Origin: Phycisphaerales bacterium | GTDB lineage: Bacteria > Planctomycetota > Phycisphaerae > UBA1845 > UTPLA1 | Assembly (NCBI GenBank): GCA_022360095.1 | Contig: JAKSDK010001243.1 | Span: forward strand, 1-64,000 | Length of the DNA: 64,000 nt | Direction: 5' to 3' | In this document: positions 8,585 through 15,920 of the stretch, piece after piece | How the letters are laid out: every line of letters starts with the position of its first letter | Numbering within the stretch: the first letter of the stretch is position 1 | The notes under the pieces: model-generated | Told to the model about the DNA's origin: nothing | The model's database searches: none | What the model saw: only the letters and a program-made list of their open reading frames with translations | Program-made: the position numbers and the translations under genes

Positions 8585-9460
8585 TCATGCCTCATGCTCC
8601 CTCTCATCACAGATCGCCTGCAATATGGCACGACCCGTATCGATCTGGATCGCCTGCCCAATGTGTTTGCCCACGGCAGTCGGTGGACCAAAGAAAACAT
8701 AATCATCAGGGAATCCCTGCAAAGCCGCCGCTTCTTGCCATTCAAGTTGACGGCGAAGATCACCATCAACAACAACGCTATCGACGTCACGACGACTGCT
8801 CCAAGCGCACACTGTGTGTGACTTACGTCCGGGATCAAACCAAGAATGATGATCCGCACTAAAATACTGAGAACGCTTCGGTGTCCGCCTGAGCACCCTA
8901 GTGCCGATCCGGTACGGCCCACGCCTCAAACAATCCGCCAATACACGACGATCTCGGCCAGCTTTCGGTTTCGGAAACTCGCCGACAAACACTCGTTCGC
9001 GCCGCTGAGGGCCGTAGCCGGCGGCGTCGATCTTCTGATACGGTGTTAGAATCGGAAGATGATCAACGATGGCGTTCACATCCTCCAAACACCACCATCG
9101 CGGTTGGGCCTCTTTGACTATCTCCATGCAAGCGTCGAGCGTTCTATGCCAATTCGTTAACTCCTTCTCGGTGACCTTGCTGTGATCCGCGATATCGCGC
9201 CACTTGGAAATCGTTTCGCAAGGGATTCCACCGAGAATCAAATCGACCTTTGACCTTAGCTTCGAAACGGCGAGCGGGATATTGCGGACATCGGCAACAA
9301 TCGGCTGCACGTGCGGATGGTTTAGTTGGTAGGTCGTGAGTGCCGTAATGTCGTAGTCGATGGCGGCAATGATCCTGATCGGAAGGCCGCGCGCTGCGCA
9401 CGCCCAACCGCCAGCTCCCCCGCATAGATCAATTGCCAACAGCTCGCCACCGTTGCGCAT
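8585..9460 (-). CDS. C5-cytosine DNA methyltransferase
   Basis: From ATG at 9460 (MRNGGELLAIDL) the product has 291 residues. It shows the SAM-binding motif I DLCGGAGGWACAARG (about 11-25), the catalytic Pro-Cys in GGIPCETISKW (Cys81), an ENV-type motif as LEDVNA (about 125-130), QRRERVF (about 152-158) and a C-terminal GFPDDYVF ... GQAIQI block. It transfers a methyl group to cytosine C5. The target-recognition region is short, as in many phage solitary methylases, and no restriction enzyme is nearby, so protection from host restriction is the likely role. The start overlaps the stop of the RuvC-like gene (TAATG); the longer open frame to 9502 would overlap it more. Confidence 0.88.
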   Translation of the reverse strand: MRNGGELLAIDLCGGAGGWACAARGLPIRIIAAIDYDITALTTYQLNHPHVQPIVADVRNIPLAVSKLRSKVDLILGGIPCETISKWRDIADHSKVTEKELTNWHRTLDACMEIVKEAQPRWWCLEDVNAIVDHLPILTPYQKIDAAGYGPQRRERVFVGEFPKPKAGRDRRVLADCLRRGPYRIGTRVLRRTPKRSQYFSADHHSWFDPGRKSHTVCAWSSRRDVDSVVVDGDLRRQLEWQEAAALQGFPDDYVFFGPPTAVGKHIGQAIQIDTGRAILQAICDEREHEA

Positions 9461-9978
9461 TACACCATGCCCCCCGCTATTAACTCCTGAGCCTCCAACC
9501 ACTCATAAGTCCACACCCCAATGTTGATCGCATCTCCCATATCTCCACCCGGATCCTGGTCGATCGTGTACTGCGGAAACAGCTTCATCATGAGCGCAAG
9601 CCGCTCTTGCTTCGGCACACCACGAGTCCAGATGTTCTCCTGCACCGGTATGACGGCCTTCATGTCGAAACCAAGAAGCGAATACGCGGTGTCGTACATC
9701 ATTCCGACGGCCATGCCATAGACAGCCAACCCGGCACCCATGGATCGCGCCCGCTTTTTGTCCGCCACTTTTCCAGACGTGATCTCCACGGCCACAACAT
9801 CCGGCTTGGTCTCTTTGAGCAGCTCACGAAGATCGGAGGCCATGGTGATGATCCGAAGAATAGCCGGATCCTTCTGACACTTCGGCTTGAGCAGACCAGC
9901 GTCAATGAGACGATCCGGTCCATCCATGACGGCGTAGCCGGTGAGCGTGCTCGATGGATCAAGACCTACCAATCTCAT
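9460..9978 (-). CDS. RuvC-like Holliday junction resolvase
   Basis: The protein has 172 residues from ATG 9978, which overlaps the previous stop (ATGA). It has the RNase H-like nuclease signature of the RuvC family: D7 in RLVGLDPSSTLTGYAV, E65 in VVAVEITS, and the C-terminal acidic pair D146 and D149 in GGDMGDAINIG. Such phage enzymes cut four-way junctions or branched DNA formed during replication and recombination, and clear concatemers before packaging. It is translated between the DUF5131 gene and the methyltransferase. Confidence 0.82.
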   Translation of the reverse strand: MRLVGLDPSSTLTGYAVMDGPDRLIDAGLLKPKCQKDPAILRIITMASDLRELLKETKPDVVAVEITSGKVADKKRARSMGAGLAVYGMAVGMMYDTAYSLLGFDMKAVIPVQENIWTRGVPKQERLALMMKLFPQYTIDQDPGGDMGDAINIGVWTYEWLEAQELIAGGMV

Positions 9979-10901
9979 ACCAACGCCGCCTCCGTTGCCG
10001 CCTTCGGAAACTGCCGTATGCGCAAATCGTCGGGCCACTCTTCGATGTTCCCGCCTTTGCGATGGTTTAACCTGAGTTTGCGGTGACAGCCGTATCCTTC
10101 CTCCGGATTCGATCCGAGTTGTTTCACAAACACTGGAACGCCGGCCGCTTTACAATCATGAACGATGTCACGAATCCAAGTCGCTCGACACGGTCGTGCG
10201 CCGGGTCCGGATTCACCACCCACAATGACCCAGTCAATGGGCGATTTCACGTTGCCGTTGCCCCAGAATGGATGGTCAACATGCCCGACTGATTCATCGC
10301 AGTAATAGCCGCATGGAATGGCGCGCCCTATGTCGATCGGTTCAAGCAACGGCTCACACGACAGGAAGCGCACAGCGGCAGGACACCAAACAAACTTAGG
10401 TATTCGATCGTTCGCCTCATGCTGGCCTTCGACGGAAACACCAAGCCACACGTTCGGCCAACACTTGAGCCAATCTTGCGCTGCCGCTTCGTAACTGATT
10501 TTGTCGGCTGGATAATTCCAATAGAAAAACTCACGCAAAATATGAGGGCGCTTGGTCAGAATCTGGAACGTATGCCAGTGACACTGCCCCATCGTCGTGA
10601 ACACGTTGGCGATAAATTCAAACGGTACGTGTTCATGGAAAAGATCGCTCATGGAGTTGACGAATATCCTGCGAGGCTTTGTCCACTTGAACGGGATCTC
10701 CAAAGCACTCTCGTGACACTTCACAACACCATTGAAATGACCCTTCCCGACCAATCCCTGGTATTTCGGTTTCTTCATCCGTTCGAGGCGTTTGGTCATC
10801 GGGACGGCGTAGCAGTTATCGCAGCCCTCGCTGACGCGCGTGCAACCCGTCACTGGATTCCACGTTGCGTCTGTCCATTCAATGTCGCTCTTGTCTGACA
10901 T
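9975..10901 (-). CDS. DUF5131 (phage Gp37/Gp68 family) protein
   Basis: The protein has 308 residues from ATG 10901 (MSDKSDIEWTDATWNPVTGC). A Cys cluster C20-x6-C27-x2-C30 near the N-terminus, followed by conserved SMSDLFHEHVPFE, TKRPHILREF, SVEGQHEANDRIP, FLSCEPLLEPID and VIVGGESGPGARPC blocks, identifies the Gp37/Gp68 family. The Cys spacing resembles an iron-sulphur cluster site, and a radical-SAM-like chemistry has been suggested for such proteins, but the reaction is not established. The family is common in phages and prophages. Position directly before a resolvase and a DNA methyltransferase suggests a role in DNA or nucleotide metabolism. Confidence 0.85.
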   Translation of the reverse strand: MSDKSDIEWTDATWNPVTGCTRVSEGCDNCYAVPMTKRLERMKKPKYQGLVGKGHFNGVVKCHESALEIPFKWTKPRRIFVNSMSDLFHEHVPFEFIANVFTTMGQCHWHTFQILTKRPHILREFFYWNYPADKISYEAAAQDWLKCWPNVWLGVSVEGQHEANDRIPKFVWCPAAVRFLSCEPLLEPIDIGRAIPCGYYCDESVGHVDHPFWGNGNVKSPIDWVIVGGESGPGARPCRATWIRDIVHDCKAAGVPVFVKQLGSNPEEGYGCHRKLRLNHRKGGNIEEWPDDLRIRQFPKAATEAALV

Positions 10902-10918
10902 CAGATCACTCCGAGAAC

Positions 10919-11131
10919 TCAGTCGGGAAGTCGACGCTCTTTCCAATTTCTCATGGACTCCGCACACTGGTACGCTTCAAGCACTTTTTGAGGATTCACT
11001 TGAAGCTTGGCTGCCATCTCGGCCCAGTGTTCGACAGCCATCGGAGCGATCACATCTCTGGCTCTCAAAACAAAGATTGGTTCGTCGTCAGCAACTTTTT
11101 CAAGGGTCTTATCAAACTGCTTCAGCGCCAT
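10919..11131 (-). CDS. Small conserved-looking phage protein
   Basis: ATG at 11131 is preceded by GAGGAGAAATCG, a very good ribosome site; a longer reading to 11173 overlaps the replication gene and lacks one. The 70-residue product (MALKQFDKTLEKVADDEPIF...) is predicted to be helical and contains LRARDVIAPMAVEHWAEMA, a pattern seen in small phage early proteins of unknown role. It lies between the replication initiator and the DUF5131 gene. No function is assigned. Confidence 0.7.
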   Translation of the reverse strand: MALKQFDKTLEKVADDEPIFVLRARDVIAPMAVEHWAEMAAKLQVNPQKVLEAYQCAESMRNWKERRLPD

Positions 11132-11160
11132 ATCGATTTCTCCTCTTCGAACGATCTGAT

Positions 11161-12309
11161 CTAAAATCCACACCGCCGCTTCGCATCCCGAAACCGCTCA
11201 ACACTCCACTCCGCCCCCGTCTCTCTTTTAAGAAATTCCGCCACCCCCGGATCTCCGAGCATCGGTTCACGCCCCAGCTTCTTGGCAATCCAGTTGACTA
11301 ACTTCGCGTCTTTATCCGCTTGCGAAAGCTCGACGCGCTGTGCTGCCTGATGCCCTCCACCCTCCGACTCCCGATCCTCACCATGGAAGTGCTGCTTCAA
11401 CCGCCGATTCGCCAGGTCCTCGTCGGCCTGCGTGATCAGCAGCCACCGACCGTTGTTCACGTTCCCCGCGAAGACCCTGCACTTGTCGATCGCCTTGCCC
11501 CAGTGAAGAGCGTGCTCGGCCATAGCCACGAACTTCAGCCGGCCGGCCTGGCTGTCCTCGACCAGCTCCCGGCGCACGCTGTCCGCATACAACTCCAGGA
11601 GCCGATCGGTATCGGTGAGGTCCTCGATCGAGAAATGGCGGATCCGGGGTCGCCTCCGACTCTGGCCGCTGCAAGCCCCATCCCCCATGGATTTCATAGA
11701 TCCATGAGGAGATGGTATAGGAGATGGTGGTGTCCCACTTTGAGACGACCCCCGTCTCACTTTGACACGACCCCCGTCCCACTTTGACACAACCCCCGTC
11801 CCACTTTTTACGTCAAAGTGGGACGGGCTGTGATTTGGAGCATTCGGCCAGATGGTGACCTGATCCCCCGGAGCGATGACCTCCGGACGGAGGATGCCGT
11901 CACGGCCGCGGATCATCCGGCGCATTTCACGCCGGCATCGGCGGTTGTCGAGTGCTCCGTATTGGCCCGGGATTCCGTATTGATTGCCGTAGTTGCGGCT
12001 GCCGTATGTGCCGCCACGACCCAGTGTGACGACGAAACCCAGGCGTTCGAGCTTGGTGAGATGCCTCCAGAACGCGGAACGGCTGCAACCGCACGCGCGG
12101 AGCAGCCGTTCGCCTCCGAAGGCTCCAATGAGCGATCCGTCTGAATGGGGGACATCGCATGAATTGGCGATACCCTGAAGCGTCTGCCTGAATGGTTGGC
12201 GTAGACGCTGATACTCGGCGTGCTGAGTGATCCACGCCGGTAGATGATTGTGCCAGCGATTTGCTGACTGATGATGTTTGAGTGCGGCGTTATCGCCGTG
12301 GCATTGCAT
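11161..12309 (-). CDS. Phage replication initiator-like protein with winged-helix domain
   Basis: The 382-residue protein has a helix-turn-helix region at about 65-100 (LRACGCSRSAFWRHLTKLERLGFVVTL) followed by a basic, Gly-rich linker (about 100-215). A C-terminal part (about 225-382) ends with RFRDAKRRCGF. This layout resembles lambda O and related initiators: DNA binding in front, disordered linker, then a helicase-loader contact region. The linker DNA holds an iteron cluster (11732-11824), the same arrangement as the lambda origin inside O, which strongly supports the call. The ribosome site AGGGAAGG precedes the ATG at 12309. No helicase or helicase loader is visible nearby. Confidence 0.72.
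   Translation of the reverse strand: MQCHGDNAALKHHQSANRWHNHLPAWITQHAEYQRLRQPFRQTLQGIANSCDVPHSDGSLIGAFGGERLLRACGCSRSAFWRHLTKLERLGFVVTLGRGGTYGSRNYGNQYGIPGQYGALDNRRCRREMRRMIRGRDGILRPEVIAPGDQVTIWPNAPNHSPSHFDVKSGTGVVSKWDGGRVKVRRGSSQSGTPPSPIPSPHGSMKSMGDGACSGQSRRRPRIRHFSIEDLTDTDRLLELYADSVRRELVEDSQAGRLKFVAMAEHALHWGKAIDKCRVFAGNVNNGRWLLITQADEDLANRRLKQHFHGEDRESEGGGHQAAQRVELSQADKDAKLVNWIAKKLGREPMLGDPGVAEFLKRETGAEWSVERFRDAKRRCGF
11732..11824. repeat. Iteron cluster, probable phage replication origin
   Basis: Three complete 22-base direct repeats (starting 11732, 11754, 11776) share GTCCCACTTTGACACGACCC with few changes. A fourth begins at 11798, and an inverted fifth ends at 11824; the last two form a perfect 10-bp inverted repeat (11798-11807 with 11815-11824). 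The repeats lie within the initiator gene. Because 22 is not a multiple of three, the encoded peptide changes frame in each unit, so selection must act on the DNA and not on the protein. Confidence 0.75.
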
Positions 12310-12358
12310 CTGAATAGCCTTCCCTGGCTTGATTCCCTTCCATGTGTGTCATCGTCCC

Positions 12359-12667
12359 CTACACAGGCTCCTTGGCGACCCTCTGACGTCTTAGCCACGT
12401 TCCTTTCATCTGCTCGAAGCGTTGAACGGCTTGCTCTCGCGTGAGTTCGATCGCCCCGCGATCGACGGCCTCTCCCCGCTTCCGTTCGGTTAAGTCATAG
12501 TGCGGAAACCACGGTCTCTTGTTTTGGAACCACCCGCGCCTAAGGCGGAGCATGCTGGCGAACATATGCAGTTCAACTTCCGTGTCCGCGAAGAGGTGAC
12601 ACGCCTTGGGCCACCGCCAGCGACGGTTTTTCATCGATACCATGAGTGGGTCAACATAGACCGCCAT
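12359..12667 (-). CDS. DUF4031 family protein
   Basis: From ATG 12667 the product is 102 residues: MAVYVDPLMVSMKNRRWRW is followed by CHLFADTEVELHMFASMLRL, WFQNKRPWFPHYDLTERKR and a C-terminal GAIELTREQAV block. This pattern is the DUF4031 family, found in many phages and in some bacteria, with no known activity. A longer frame extends to 12754 but adds a poorly conserved Arg-rich stretch. It lies upstream of the replication gene in the same direction. Confidence 0.8.
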   Translation of the reverse strand: MAVYVDPLMVSMKNRRWRWPKACHLFADTEVELHMFASMLRLRRGWFQNKRPWFPHYDLTERKRGEAVDRGAIELTREQAVQRFEQMKGTWLRRQRVAKEPV

Positions 12668-12707
12668 TTCTTCTTGCTCGTCTCCGATTCCTTTACACCT
12701 GAAAAAC

Positions 12708-12748
12708 CTCGCGCGGGAGCACCGCGTTTGGGTCGGCCCCCGCGCGAG
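12708..12748 (-). other. Intergenic hairpin in the phage early operon
   Basis: CTCGCGCGGG at 12708-12717 pairs perfectly with 12739-12748, leaving a 21-base loop. It lies between the small hypothetical gene (ends 12781) and DUF4031 (starts 12667). No T-run follows on either strand, so it is more likely an RNA stability or processing element than a terminator. Confidence 0.4.
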
Positions 12749-12780
12749 TACCAAACAGCAGGCATGTGCTAGCTACTGGG

Positions 12781-13056
12781 TCATCGAGCACCTCCTTTCG
12801 TGGGCCACAAGGATTCTGAAGCTTGATTGAGTTCCGCGCAGAGGCGCGCGTATTCAGTTTCGTCACAGTTATCGAGAGCGCGAAGGCAATCGCGTGCTTT
12901 GGCGAGTAGAGTGCGATCGGGCACAGCGTCGAGAGGCGGGTCGCCCGGGCCGAGTCGGTTATTGTTGTACCATTCGGTATCGACGATGGATTGCTCCAGC
13001 TCGGTGATGATGTTGTTGAGTCGTTCTCGTGGGATCATGACCGCTCTTTTAGCCAT
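12781..13056 (-). CDS. Hypothetical phage protein
   Basis: The 91-residue acidic protein (MAKRAVMIPRERLNNIITELEQSIVD...) looks mostly helical, with a DRTLLAKARDCLRALDNCDE helix in the middle. No family is recognised. It follows the small membrane protein closely (13063) and shares the compact minus-strand arrangement, which supports its being a real gene. Confidence 0.6.
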   Translation of the reverse strand: MAKRAVMIPRERLNNIITELEQSIVDTEWYNNNRLGPGDPPLDAVPDRTLLAKARDCLRALDNCDETEYARLCAELNQASESLWPTKGGAR

Positions 13057-13062
13057 AGGGAG

Positions 13063-13347
13063 TTAATGAATAATCCAGTGAATGATTGCGCCGATCGCGA
13101 GCATAATTGACACGTTGAACAACCTAGCTACGGCGATTTCCCATAGCTCCTCGTCCTGGGTTTGGCGTCCAAAACCCATCAGAAGAAAGCTCTTCATCAC
13201 GCCTAGGCCTACGCAATCGTTGAGTGATAAGCCAATGAACCCGAATGGTTGTGACACGAACCACCACCAATAACACTTGAGAACCAGCGCAGAAATGACT
13301 ATGTCAAGCGGCACCAGGAATATCAAAACCATCATTACTTTCGCCAT
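13063..13347 (-). CDS. Small phage-encoded membrane protein
   Basis: ATG at 13347 is preceded by AGGGGAGCC, a strong ribosome site; the longer frame to 13392 overlaps the upstream gene. The 94-residue product has a hydrophobic segment at about 3-22, a second broken one at about 30-55 and a third at about 79-94 (SIMLAIGAIIHWII), separated by a charged stretch, RQTQDEELWEIA. It would sit in the inner membrane. Small prophage membrane proteins often exclude other phages, but nothing here proves that role. Confidence 0.6.
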   Translation of the reverse strand: MAKVMMVLIFLVPLDIVISALVLKCYWWWFVSQPFGFIGLSLNDCVGLGVMKSFLLMGFGRQTQDEELWEIAVARLFNVSIMLAIGAIIHWIIH

Positions 13348-13354
13348 GGCTCCC

Positions 13355-14290
13355 CTATTCGTTGATATCCAGAAAAACCACGTCATTCCCAAGCGTCTTT
13401 AACCCATCCAGGCGAGACACATTCGAAACGTGAACCGTTCCGAAAAACGGGAATTCCATGTTGGTGTCGAGGATGCAGTTGTGGAGAAAGATCCCGTCAG
13501 GCAGACCTTCGCTGCTGTTTTGGGCAACGGCTTTGCCAGGGTGCAAAGCGCGAATGGTGGCGTTAAAGACCCTTATCTCTCCAAAGACCAGCTCAACCGG
13601 AGTCGTTGTGAGCGACACGAGTTCGTCGATGTAGGCGATGGTTAAATCACCGTCCGACTCCAGGGTTAATCCCTCGCTGCTGAGTCGATGTCCATGAATC
13701 GTGATCGTGCCGCCCACGTTGTCGATGCCGCCGTCCTTGGTACACACGGTCCCGGTCCATCTCAGTTTCAGGTTCAGACCGCTGTTGAAGGTCGTGAACG
13801 CACGGCCGAAATGAGACGCGCCTTCATGGAACTCGATGCAGATGTTGGAAGCTCCGGTGAATCGCCCCAGGTTCTCGTTGTTGGTCGCGATGCCGGTGTG
13901 ATTGAAAACGCCGTGGCCTTTGACGGTGTAGGTCAGATCTTCCCCGCCGTCGCCCCAGATGTTCACGACGGACGACGTAACGACCGCTCCCGGATAGAAG
14001 TACCAATCGACGAGATGCTTTCCGAGGGTCGATTGGATGTCGTAGACGCCCGCTCCGACGACGATCGTATCCCCTCGGACGGCCGCGTCCTGAGCAGCAA
14101 GCAATGCGGCACCTCGGGATGCGTTGGTGTTGGATCTTGGTGGGAAAGCCGTCCGGCCGCCGTCCGCGTGCTGGAGGATTGGACCGACACTGACTTGCTT
14201 GCGAACGACGGGATTCATGGATTGGGATGCAGCGAAATGCAATGGGGCGATTGACAGGCAGACGAATAAGATTGTCTTCGTTGATTTCAT
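13355..14290 (-). CDS. Secreted right-handed beta-helix protein in the prophage
   Basis: The 311-residue protein begins with a clear signal peptide (MKSTKTILFVCLSIAPLHFAAS). The segment RGDTIVVGAGVYDIQSTLG is the usual opening of pectate-lyase-like beta helices, and the rest consists of short beta strands with Thr-Ile-x-Ile-x-Gly turns. No catalytic site is evident. The signal peptide is odd for a phage gene, because tailspikes are not exported. It may be a lysogenic conversion gene that changes the cell surface, or a host gene picked up by the phage. The start is the first ATG of the frame and is followed immediately by the hydrophobic core. Confidence 0.7.
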   Translation of the reverse strand: MKSTKTILFVCLSIAPLHFAASQSMNPVVRKQVSVGPILQHADGGRTAFPPRSNTNASRGAALLAAQDAAVRGDTIVVGAGVYDIQSTLGKHLVDWYFYPGAVVTSSVVNIWGDGGEDLTYTVKGHGVFNHTGIATNNENLGRFTGASNICIEFHEGASHFGRAFTTFNSGLNLKLRWTGTVCTKDGGIDNVGGTITIHGHRLSSEGLTLESDGDLTIAYIDELVSLTTTPVELVFGEIRVFNATIRALHPGKAVAQNSSEGLPDGIFLHNCILDTNMEFPFFGTVHVSNVSRLDGLKTLGNDVVFLDINE

Positions 14291-14333
14291 TTCTCAGCTC
14301 CTTTCAATGTTTGTCCTCCTGACAATCCGCACA

Positions 14334-14534
14334 TCATCCACCTGGATGAAGCTTGCTTCTCACCGCCGCATCCTTGGCTTCAAGCAACTTACGCAGAGCC
14401 ACCGTCCTCTCGGGGCCAGGTTTAATGCTTCCGCATAGGCTCGTAGCCAAGTTGAAAAAGCCGACCGATACCTCCTGTAGATGATCAGGTAGGTGTTCAT
14501 AGGCAAACCACTTCATCATTCTTTCTTCATCCAT
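14334..14534 (-). CDS. Acb2-like anti-CBASS protein (DUF7681 type)
   Basis: The 66-residue protein has the layout of the small helical hairpin family that includes Acb2: an aromatic N-terminus (MMKWFAYEHLP), a helix DHLQEVSVGFFNLATSL, a GPERTVALRKL turn-helix and LEAKDAAVRSKL at the end. Acb2 proteins form oligomers that bind cyclic di- and trinucleotides and so silence CBASS defence. AAGGAAA precedes the ATG at 14534. It lies in the phage accessory region among other small genes, the usual place for anti-defence genes. Family membership is judged from the conserved pattern; nucleotide binding has not been shown for this copy. Confidence 0.78.
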   Translation of the reverse strand: MDEERMMKWFAYEHLPDHLQEVSVGFFNLATSLCGSIKPGPERTVALRKLLEAKDAAVRSKLHPGG

Positions 14535-14574
14535 TAGGGTTTCCTTTCTACGTAACTTTCATTGAGCATCACAT

Positions 14575-14742
14575 TCACCTTCGATCTTTACCTTCCAATG
14601 CGTCCGCCCATTCGCGGTACGCCTTTGCTCTTTCCGGCTTCAGCTCCTCGCATGACTCAGCCAACGCGCGCAGCCGCTTGATCCAGCCGCTCTTGGACCA
14701 GCCCTTCGGAATAGGCCAATGTTGTTTGGGCTTGGCCGCCAT
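14575..14742 (-). CDS. Small basic phage protein
   Basis: This 55-residue frame runs from ATG 14742 to TGA 14575 and begins MAAKPKQHWPIPKGWSKSGW. It continues as a Lys/Arg- and Glu-rich helix ending KAYREWADALEGKDRR. It fits neatly between the pentapeptide gene (ends 14759) and the Acb2-like gene (starts 14534) in the same direction. No family is recognised; the coding call depends on spacing and on its amphipathic composition. Confidence 0.5.
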   Translation of the reverse strand: MAAKPKQHWPIPKGWSKSGWIKRLRALAESCEELKPERAKAYREWADALEGKDRR

Positions 14743-14758
14743 GCTTGAAGACGCTTAC

Positions 14759-15499
14759 TTAGCCTGAAACATTAGTTGCCGCTTCCAGTTCCTTGGCGGA
14801 CTCAGTCATCAACCCAAGCGCTTTAAGATCCTTCTCGCCAACGATCGTGCACTTGTGCACACGAAACTTCCCATCGGTTGAAATTGGAATCGCAGCGATA
14901 TCTTCGGCCGTGAACTCGGCGACAAGAATCCGGTAGCCCTCTCGCCATTCGCGTATGCACCAATTCATCGTCGCCAGATTGATGCCGGCGCCGCATTCAA
15001 CAGTGTCGTCCACCTCTGCGTCTTCGACGGAATAACTGCCGTTGATTTCGTATTTAATTCCCCCGTTGAATGGGCCGTATCCTTCGGCAGTCACCAATTT
15101 GTACGCTCGGATTTTTCCGGGCTGATCGACCAACATCTGAAGTGGCGTGCAGCGCCACTTGTTAAGACCAATCGCTCCCGACGGGTACGCTCCCGACAGG
15201 TACGCTCCCGACAGGTTCGCTCCCGACAGGTCCGCTCCCGACAGGTACGCTCCCGACAGGTACGCTCGCGACAGGTACGCTCGCGACAGGTCCGCTCCCG
15301 ACAGGTCCGCTCGCGACAGGTACGCTCGCGACAGGTCCGCTCCCGACAGGTTCGCTCCCGACAGGTTCGCTCCCGACAGGTTCGCTCCCGACAGGTTCGC
15401 TCCCGCCTTGATTGCGGCCTCTACCGCGAGCTTCAGGGACCCGACTTCCACTGAGAACAGAACCGACCCGGTATGGCGATGCTTGATTTCAAATTTCAT
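14759..15499 (-). CDS. Pentapeptide-repeat protein
   Basis: The 246-residue protein has a short N-terminal domain (1-32). About sixteen five-residue repeats of the A(N/D/Y)LSG type follow (about 33-110), which would form a quadrilateral beta helix. A separate C-terminal domain (about 112-246, with [28 protein letters not shown]) resembles extensions seen on phage pentapeptide proteins. Some pentapeptide proteins mimic DNA and protect gyrase, but the short helix and extra domain make that uncertain here. The DNA of the repeat part is almost identical from unit to unit. The gene is the rightmost clear phage gene. Confidence 0.82.
   Translation of the reverse strand: MKFEIKHRHTGSVLFSVEVGSLKLAVEAAIKAGANLSGANLSGANLSGANLSGADLSRAYLSRADLSGADLSRAYLSRAYLSGAYLSGADLSGANLSGAYLSGAYPSGAIGLNKWRCTPLQMLVDQPGKIRAYKLVTAEGYGPFNGGIKYEINGSYSVEDAEVDDTVECGAGINLATMNWCIREWREGYRILVAEFTAEDIAAIPISTDGKFRVHKCTIVGEKDLKALGLMTESAKELEAATNVSG
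15174..15398. repeat. Fifteen near-identical 15-base tandem repeats
   Basis: Units of GCTCCCGACAGGTTC, with GCTCGCGAC and TAC/TCC/TTC variants, repeat every 15 bases inside the pentapeptide gene. Variation is almost confined to one base in the first half and the last codon. Such uniformity points to recent expansion or gene conversion, and the number of units is likely to vary between strains. Confidence 0.9.
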
Positions 15500-15777
15500 C
15501 TATTGCCAATCCCTTAGCCCATAAAAGACCTTTGTAAAAAATGCCCCCCGCCGCTCGTGCTTGAAGACCGCGTTTCCTTTGATGAAGGAAGTGGGTTGAG
15601 CGGCTGGGGGCGAGAACCAGAAAAACACGCCCGGGCGACTGAGCGCCCGGACGTGCGGAGGGGGATCGTCGGCCAAGTCTCATCATCTCGGCCGACTCAA
15701 TGAAGAAGGACGTTGATGCTCTATCAAGGGGGACTAATTCTGTAACACTTCGAACGAATAGCCCCCGATTGGGGCTA
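15500..15777. other. Intergenic stretch with three hairpins at the prophage edge
   Basis: No gene is seen here. 15626-15629 plus 15631-15637 pair with 15652-15655 and 15644-15650 (CACG-CCGGGCG stem). 15668-15674 pairs with 15690-15696 (GTCGGCC). 15759-15765 pairs with 15771-15777 (TAGCCCC with a 5-base loop). They lie upstream of the minus-strand pentapeptide gene and may contain its promoter, operators, or terminators of flanking transcripts. Confidence 0.4.
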
Positions 15778-15780
15778 CCA

Positions 15781-15888
15781 GAAGGCATACGTGAAGCGTT
15801 ACAATATTGTCGTAAGCGGTTATGATTAAAAGACTGGTTTTGTGCTTTGGGAGCAGGAGGCCGCTGGTTCGAATCCAGTCGCCCCGAT
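15781..15888 (+). repeat. tRNA-Pro-like dispersed element, copy A
   Basis: 15845-15888 matches the 3' half of a bacterial tRNA-Pro: anticodon loop TTTGGGA (anticodon TGG), 3' anticodon stem GCAGG, then a T-arm GGTTCGAATCC and a GCCCCGA end. The 5' half is not a tRNA (no D-arm, no matching acceptor strand). The sequence further upstream, with GTTACAATA at 15798-15806, is shared with a second copy at 34231-34329, so the unit is about 100 bases and larger than the tRNA remnant. A TACAAT -10-like box lies 45 bases before the tRNA-like part. The alternative reading, a phage attachment site, is weakened by the second copy. Confidence 0.6.
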
Positions 15889-15920
15889 TCGTCGAAGGCG
15901 AATAGAGCAGGAGAGAGTAG

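Noticed and set aside
15174..15398. A CRISPR array
   Set aside because: The 15-base units are contiguous without spacers and encode pentapeptide repeats.
15845..15888. A functional tRNA-Pro gene
   Set aside because: Only the 3' half is present; there is no D-arm and no 5' acceptor strand complementary to the 3' end.
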